Assembly: GCA_031556275.1 (NCBI GenBank)
Contig: JAVBTG010000040.1
Location: 1-39,096 of the forward strand
DNA from: JAKPNF01 sp031556275
GTDB lineage: Bacteria > Verrucomicrobiota > Verrucomicrobiia > Opitutales > JAKPNF01
DNA: 39,096 nucleotides
Direction of reading: 5' to 3'
In this document: one piece after another, positions 34,774 through 39,096 of the stretch
Position numbering within the stretch: the stretch's first letter is position 1
How the letters are laid out: every line of letters begins with the position of its first letter
Position numbers and translations under genes: made by a program
The notes under the pieces: generated by a model
Told to the model about the DNA's origin: nothing
The model's input: only the letters and a program-made list of their open reading frames with translations
Database searches by the model: none

Positions 34774-34835
34774 AATCCATACTAAGGACAACCACTTTGA
34801 AAAGCCTTCCATTTGGAGGGCTTTTTTGTGGTTGG
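34774..34835 (+). repeat. tRNA-3'-end/terminator repeat, copy 2 (candidate attR)
   Basis: AATCCATACTAAGGACAACCACTT resembles a tRNA T-arm and acceptor end with CCA. CAACCAC (34789-34795) pairs with GTGGTTG (34828-34834) around AAAAGCC(TTCC) and GGAGGGCTTTTTT. It probably descends from a tRNA-Gln end plus its native terminator. Confidence 0.65.
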
Positions 34836-34852
34836 ATGACCAGACTGGGATA

Positions 34853-34886
34853 AAAAAGCCGCAAATTGAAAAATTTGCGGCTTTTT
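34853..34886. terminator. Strong bidirectional terminator of the GH13 gene
   Basis: A perfect 15-bp stem, AAAAAGCCGCAAATT with AATTTGCGGCTTTTT, and a GAAA tetraloop. A-run and T-run allow use from both strands; it lies 33 bases past the GH13 stop. Confidence 0.93.
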
Positions 34887-34919
34887 GGCGGGTGCGTGTT
34901 TGAAAGCTCCTTTAAAAAC

Positions 34920-36539
34920 TCAAAGCCGGTACATCACCGCCGAGATACCGTCCATATCCAGCACGCAGCCGCCGGAAGTCAGCTTCAAATCGACCTTGCC
35001 GAACGCGGCGACCACTTCGGCCGCGCCCATTCCGGGAACGCCGAATTCCGCGCTCGCCGGTTTGCCCGAGGGGTTGACGGCGGTCACAAAGCGACTGTCC
35101 CCGAGCTTGCGCTCGAACACCAAGGGATAAGTGTCTTTGAGCGCGTAAAGCGGGATAAACTCGCCCTCCGCGCCCAGCGCGGGATGCTCGCGGCGCAGCT
35201 TTATCAGCTTGCGCGTGTAGTTCAGCAGCGAATCCGGATCGTCCTGCTGCGCCTCGACGCTCACCGTGTCCGCCTCTTTGCCCAGCGGCAGGTAAAAATC
35301 TTTTTCATTGGCCGTGGAAAAGCCCGCGCCCGGCCCCTTGCTCCACTGCATGGGCGTGCGCGCCCCCGTGCGGTTGTAGCCGCCCTCCTTGCTGACAAGG
35401 CCGTAGACGTAATCCATGCCGATCTCGTCGCCGTAATACAAAAACGGCACCCCGGGAAACGCGAACAACGCGGTGTAAAGCACCTTCAGTTCCTCTAGGG
35501 AGCGGCCTTGGCGGATGCGGCCGAAGTCGTGGTTGCCCGTGGGGATCGACATATAGCCCTTGCCGCCCATCTGAGAAAGCTGGTCGATCACCTCGTTGAC
35601 GAACAGCAGCGCGTCGCCCTGCCCGTCCTTGTCGAAATAGCTGCGCCGCCCGCCGCCCGCGTAGGGCGAATTGGGCACGCGCTCCATTTCCTGACGGAAG
35701 ACAGAGGTATACCCCGGCAGCCCGAAGTGCACCAAAAAATCGACGTGGAACGACGCGTTGATCGCCTTCGCCGGGTTCGACCATTCGGAGACCAACACCG
35801 CCTCGGGATAATGCGTTTCCATCCAGCCGCGGATGTCGCCCCAGAGGATCTGCAGGCCCTCGTAGCTTTTTTTGCCGCGCACGAGGCTGCTGGCCATGTC
35901 CACGCGGAAACCGTCGCACCCCATGTCGAGGTAGAACTTCATGATGTTGCGCAGCTCGTCGCGCACCGCGAGGGCGTCGGGGTGGTCCATCGGCAACTGC
36001 CACTGCTCCTGCCCCTCGTCGACAGGATAAAACCCGTAGTTGAGCGCGGGCTGTGAATGAAAAAAGTTGACGATAAAACTTCCCTCGCGGTCGGCGTAAC
36101 CGTGGATCGCGCGGTAACCGCCGCAGTCCCACGCGTCCCACTGCTTGGTCCACATGTAATAGTTGGAATACTTGTTTTTCTGGGCCTTGCAGGAATCGAG
36201 GAACCACGAACATTCGTTCGACGAATGCCCCGCCACGAGGTCGAGGATCACGCGGATGCCGTTTTCGTGGCACTTGTCGATAAACGCCTTCAAATCGTCG
36301 TTTGTGCCGTAGCGTTCGGCGACCTTGTAAAAATCGCGCACGTCATAGCCCGCGTCGCGGAACGGCGAGTCGAAACACGGGTTGAGCCAGATCGCGTCGC
36401 ATCCCAGTGATTTCACATAACCGATTTTTTCGATCATGCCGCCGAAATCACCGATGCCGTCCCCGTTCGAATCCTTGAAGGACTGGGGATAAATTTCATA
36501 AAAGACCGAATTTTTAAGCCAGGCGGGGATATGAGACAT
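34920..36539 (-). CDS. GH13 family glycosidase (alpha-glucosidase type)
   Basis: A 539-residue TIM-barrel alpha-glycosidase acting on alpha-glucosides such as maltose, isomaltose or trehalose. The start reads WLKNSVFYEIYPQSFKDSNG with the metal-binding DSNGDGIGDF loop of oligo-1,6-glucosidase relatives. The four GH13 regions are visible: DLVAGHSSNE (I), GFRVDMAS with nucleophile Asp214 (II), VLVSEWSN with acid/base Glu252 (III), and PTGNHDFG with Asp338 (IV). No signal peptide is present, so it is cytoplasmic. A ribosome binding site AAGGAA lies ahead of the ATG. Exact linkage specificity cannot be read by eye; trehalose- or maltose-active relatives are possible. Confidence 0.9.
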   Translation of the reverse strand: MSHIPAWLKNSVFYEIYPQSFKDSNGDGIGDFGGMIEKIGYVKSLGCDAIWLNPCFDSPFRDAGYDVRDFYKVAERYGTNDDLKAFIDKCHENGIRVILDLVAGHSSNECSWFLDSCKAQKNKYSNYYMWTKQWDAWDCGGYRAIHGYADREGSFIVNFFHSQPALNYGFYPVDEGQEQWQLPMDHPDALAVRDELRNIMKFYLDMGCDGFRVDMASSLVRGKKSYEGLQILWGDIRGWMETHYPEAVLVSEWSNPAKAINASFHVDFLVHFGLPGYTSVFRQEMERVPNSPYAGGGRRSYFDKDGQGDALLFVNEVIDQLSQMGGKGYMSIPTGNHDFGRIRQGRSLEELKVLYTALFAFPGVPFLYYGDEIGMDYVYGLVSKEGGYNRTGARTPMQWSKGPGAGFSTANEKDFYLPLGKEADTVSVEAQQDDPDSLLNYTRKLIKLRREHPALGAEGEFIPLYALKDTYPLVFERKLGDSRFVTAVNPSGKPASAEFGVPGMGAAEVVAAFGKVDLKLTSGGCVLDMDGISAVMYRL

Positions 36540-36612
36540 AAGAATTTTCCTTCTAAAATTCGATATGCTAGGATGTCCCCTAGGGAGGTTGCAATGGCAA
36601 TATCGCCATGCG

Positions 36613-37224
36613 TTAAGTTAGGCCTAACTCAACGAAAATATCGGGGATTTCCGCAGGCGAAAACAGCGCGCCCACCAAGAGAAAATAAACGGGCAATTCG
36701 TCTTTGGCCCATAGTAACGAGGTCTTTAGGCACACTTGGGCGATGGCAGAGACATCAAAACCCAATGACTCCAACGAATAACGCATGCGTTCGGGGTGGC
36801 GGCAGGAGGCGCCGCTCAAGCGAGCGCAACCGCCTTCCGGACAAAACCGGCAGGCTCCGGCGTGCAGGCTCAAAACGGCGGGATTTGATTCTTCCAATGC
36901 CAGCAACGCGGCATCAAAGCGCGGGCGGACATCGGCGAACAATTGCTCGATATAGGCTTTGCGGGCGCTGGCGTCCGATCGGGTGGCGGCGCGGACGGAT
37001 TGGGGAACGTCCAGTTTGAGGCCGACGATGTGCGCGGCGGGAAGATCGTCCAGCAGCGCCAGCGGCCGCGCGGCGTAAGGAGGACATGACCAGAGTCGCC
37101 CAAAGCGCGGGCATTGCTCGCACAACAAAAGGAATTTCGGCGCGTCGAGAAAACGCGTCTTCAGCTCGTCCGTTTTGAGGACGGCGTGCAACACTTTCGG
37201 CGGAAGCGGCGATGATTGGGCCAT
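36613..37224 (-). CDS. DUF2284 cysteine-rich metal-binding protein
   Basis: A 203-residue protein of the DUF2284 type. The conserved cysteine pattern is CEQCPRFGRLWSCPPY near the N-terminus, then ACRFCPEGGCAR and SGASCRHPERMRYSLE, which suggests an iron-sulfur or other metal centre. Family function is not established. The start at 37224 (MAQSSPLPPK) is preferred to 37260, which adds 12 residues. It follows the GH13 gene's promoter side by 73 bases and is oriented alike, but is upstream of it, so the two may be co-transcribed. Confidence 0.85.
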   Translation of the reverse strand: MAQSSPLPPKVLHAVLKTDELKTRFLDAPKFLLLCEQCPRFGRLWSCPPYAARPLALLDDLPAAHIVGLKLDVPQSVRAATRSDASARKAYIEQLFADVRPRFDAALLALEESNPAVLSLHAGACRFCPEGGCARLSGASCRHPERMRYSLESLGFDVSAIAQVCLKTSLLWAKDELPVYFLLVGALFSPAEIPDIFVELGLT

Positions 37225-37318
37225 GCAATTGAATTGTGCGGGCGACGGATCAAATTGCAAACACTCCTAAAAAAGCATCCGGCAAAAAACCTTGCCCTGC
37301 AGTTTTCAAAAGGACTTA

Positions 37319-38164
37319 ATGAAACGCGTATTATCCAATAAATCCCCTTCCCCTATGCAGATGAAAAAATCCTTGTTATCGCTGTGTCTATGCGCGTTGG
37401 CGTGCGCCGCCTTCGCCGCCGAACCGCCCAAGCCCCCGCTCCCGGCGGAGCCCGTGGCCCCCGGCTCCAAATGGCTGGTCAACGACCGCAAGCGGCCCGT
37501 TCCCCCGGTAGTGGCGCCCGCTCCTGTTTACGGACAGCCGCCCGCCGACGCCGATATCATTTTTGACGGAACCTCTTTAGACGCCCTCGAAACCGGCAAG
37601 GGGGAACCCTGCGACTGGGCGATCGACAACGGAATGTTGGTGACGACCAAGGGCACCATCCGCACCAAAAAAAGTTACGGATCGGTGCAGATGCACATCG
37701 AATGGCTCGTGGCTCCCAACACCGAGGGCAGCGACCAAAAGCGCGGCAACGGCGGCGTGTTCATGATGGGTTGCTACGAAATCCAAATCCATGACTCCTA
37801 CCAGAATCCCTCTTATGCCGATGGCCATGTGGGCGCTGTCTACGGGCAGACGCCTCCGCAGGTGAACGCCGCCAAAGCGCCGGGCAACTGGCAGGCGATG
37901 GACATTTTCTTCAACGCCCCGCAGACGGACGCCAACGGCAAGGTCGTCGAGCCCGCGCGGGTGTCGGTACTCGTCAACGGCGTGCTGGTGCAAAACAACA
38001 CTCCCATCCTCGGGCCCACGCGCAACCGCGTGGCGACCACCTACGACAATTTCAAGGTAGTCCCTTGGAAAATCCAATTGCAGGACCACAGGAACAACCC
38101 GCCGTTGCGCTACCGCAACATCTGGGTGCGCCCCATCCGCGAAACACATCCGTTGAAGGATTAA
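37319..38164 (+). CDS. Secreted DUF1080 (3-keto-disaccharide hydrolase-like) protein 1
   Basis: A secreted protein of about 281 residues in the DUF1080 concanavalin-like family. The family is described as 3-keto-glycoside hydrolase or lyase related and is expanded in Verrucomicrobiota and Planctomycetota. The fold starts ADADIIFDGTSLDALE and continues through YGSVQMHIEWLV, NGGVFMMGCYEIQIHDSY and NAPQTDANGKVVEPA to the end LRYRNIWVRPI. An AAGGA lies 4 bases before ATG 37319; ATGs at 37355 and 37361 give a tighter signal peptide (MKKSLLSLCLCALACAAFAA) and remain alternatives. A close paralog follows 49 bases later. Confidence 0.88.
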   Translation: MKRVLSNKSPSPMQMKKSLLSLCLCALACAAFAAEPPKPPLPAEPVAPGSKWLVNDRKRPVPPVVAPAPVYGQPPADADIIFDGTSLDALETGKGEPCDWAIDNGMLVTTKGTIRTKKSYGSVQMHIEWLVAPNTEGSDQKRGNGGVFMMGCYEIQIHDSYQNPSYADGHVGAVYGQTPPQVNAAKAPGNWQAMDIFFNAPQTDANGKVVEPARVSVLVNGVLVQNNTPILGPTRNRVATTYDNFKVVPWKIQLQDHRNNPPLRYRNIWVRPIRETHPLKD

Positions 38165-38213
38165 AAAGATTGCAAAGCGAACCTTTAAACAAAATTATAC
38201 CATTAGTATACCA

Positions 38214-39011
38214 ATGAAACTACTATCCCTTATTACTTACGCGGGCACGCTCCTGTGCCTGTGCCTCACCTGCCACGCTGCCGCCGTCAAACAGCAGGAG
38301 CCGCTGGCCCCCGGCTCGCCGTGGCTCGTGAACGACGCGAAACGCCCCCGCCCCGCCGCGCTTGCCGCCGCCGACGTCGTCGGGCAACCCCCGGCAGACG
38401 CCGACATCATCTTTGACGGCACCAGCACCGACGCGCTTATCACCCGCAAGGGCGAACCGTGCACATGGGTCATCGACAACGGCGAATTGGTGACTACCAA
38501 ATACGACTTGCAGACCAAGAAAAAATACGGGTCGGCCCAGTTGCACTTGGAATGGCTCGTGCAACCCAACCCCGAGGGAAAACCCCAGCAGGGCAACGGC
38601 GGCGTCTATATGATGGGGGCATTCGAGGTGCAAATCATCAACTCCTACGACATTGTTTTCTACGCCGACGGCATGCTGGGGGCCATGTATGGGCAGACGC
38701 CCCCGCAGCTCAACGTCGCCAAAAAGCCGGGGCAGTGGCAGACGATGGACATCATTTTCAACGCCCCCAAGGCGGACGACAAGGGCGTCGTCACGGAACC
38801 CGCCCGCATCACAGTACTGGTCAACGGTATTGTCGTGCAGAACAACACGCGCCTGCTCGGCCCCACCTACAACAAAAAGGCGTCCACCTACGACGGCTTC
38901 GTCGTCGAGGACGCCCCGATCTATCTGCAGGCGCACCCCGCGAACCCCGCCCTGCGCTACCGCAATATCTGGATCCGCCCGATCAAGGAATCCGATCCCC
39001 TGAAAGACTGA
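38214..39011 (+). CDS. Secreted DUF1080 protein 2 (paralog of the preceding gene)
   Basis: A 265-residue protein with signal peptide MKLLSLITYAGTLLCLCLTCHA. Nearly every block of protein 1 recurs: APGSPWLVNDAKRPRP, ADADIIFDGTSTDAL, YGSAQLHLEWLVQPN, NGGVYMMGAFEVQIINSY, YGQTPPQLNVAKKPGQWQTM, and LRYRNIWIRPIKE. The two genes are a tandem duplication that has diverged. Both probably act together in the periplasm or outside on modified sugars. A strong terminator follows. Confidence 0.9.
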   Translation: MKLLSLITYAGTLLCLCLTCHAAAVKQQEPLAPGSPWLVNDAKRPRPAALAAADVVGQPPADADIIFDGTSTDALITRKGEPCTWVIDNGELVTTKYDLQTKKKYGSAQLHLEWLVQPNPEGKPQQGNGGVYMMGAFEVQIINSYDIVFYADGMLGAMYGQTPPQLNVAKKPGQWQTMDIIFNAPKADDKGVVTEPARITVLVNGIVVQNNTRLLGPTYNKKASTYDGFVVEDAPIYLQAHPANPALRYRNIWIRPIKESDPLKD

Positions 39012-39031
39012 TCGCCCAGAACGTTCTGTTT

Positions 39032-39067
39032 AAAAGCGCGCACCCGTGTTTGGGTGCGCGCTTTTTT
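39032..39067 (+). terminator. Intrinsic terminator of the DUF1080 pair
   Basis: A 14-bp stem, AAAAGCGCGCACCC with GGGTGCGCGCTTTT, a 6-base loop, then more T. It lies 21 bases past the last stop. Confidence 0.95.
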
Positions 39068-39096
39068 GTCGTTTGCACCCGGCTGCATTCGCGCTA

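Larger units (their letters stand above)
34316..34919. other. Gene-free right edge of island
   Basis: About 600 bases after hipA hold the 34465-34544 inverted repeat, two tRNA-end/terminator repeats, and the GH13 terminator. No coding sequence was recognised. Confidence 0.65.

Overview
The window is a stretch of bacterial chromosome, mostly GC-rich, gene-dense and on both strands. It carries core housekeeping genes (rlmI-type, lptF/G-type, mtaB, metX-metW, yebC, yidC, yidD, rnpA, rpmH, rpmG, malic enzyme, two tRNAs), many Sel1-repeat and exported proteins, and a pair of secreted DUF1080 proteins. DUF1080 (3-keto-disaccharide hydrolase-like) paralogs, an NSS transporter with a MetS-type small subunit and few clear Shine-Dalgarno sequences fit Verrucomicrobiota, perhaps Opitutae. 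That placement is inference; no rRNA gene is present to test it.

Layout. 1-2160 (minus): an rRNA methyltransferase running off the left edge and an LptF/LptG permease. 2284-6410 (plus): NSS transporter with a coupled small subunit, a lipoprotein, an exported alkaline phosphatase and a small membrane protein. 6407-13924 (minus): rnpA-yidD, three tiny membrane proteins, yidC, yebC, then metX-metW-mtaB. rpmH lies at 14098 on the plus strand, divergent from rnpA instead of heading its operon. 14342-21052: a lipid-anchored rubrerythrin-like protein, an exported Sel1 protein, tRNA-CAU with rpmG, malic enzyme, and a large Sel1 protein with no ATG start. 21179-26569: an exported 1796-residue RHS/YD-repeat protein with no toxin tip.

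26721-34835 is a genomic island. It begins at tRNA-Gln(CTG) and ends at two imperfect copies of the tRNA 3' end (34646 and 34774). Its composition is clearly more AT-rich than the flanks. It carries a large serine recombinase with a very strong ribosome binding site, a frameshifted VapB-like antitoxin relic, an unrecognised helical protein, a GHKL ATPase fused to a PD-(D/E)XK nuclease (a candidate single-protein anti-phage effector), and a complete HipB-HipA toxin-antitoxin pair with two operator-like palindromes. The GHKL-nuclease, with the convergent unknown gene, is the best candidate for an undescribed system.

34853-39096 returns to host composition: a cytoplasmic GH13 glucosidase-type enzyme, a DUF2284 cysteine-rich protein, and two tandem secreted DUF1080 paralogs closed by a strong terminator.

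Several real genes are shorter than 60 codons or cut by the window edge: the small transporter subunit (4071), rpmH (14098), rpmG (17301), the edge methyltransferase (1-998) and the antitoxin relic (29580). Start codons were moved inward where a signal peptide, family alignment or overlap with a neighbour demanded it; each case is stated.
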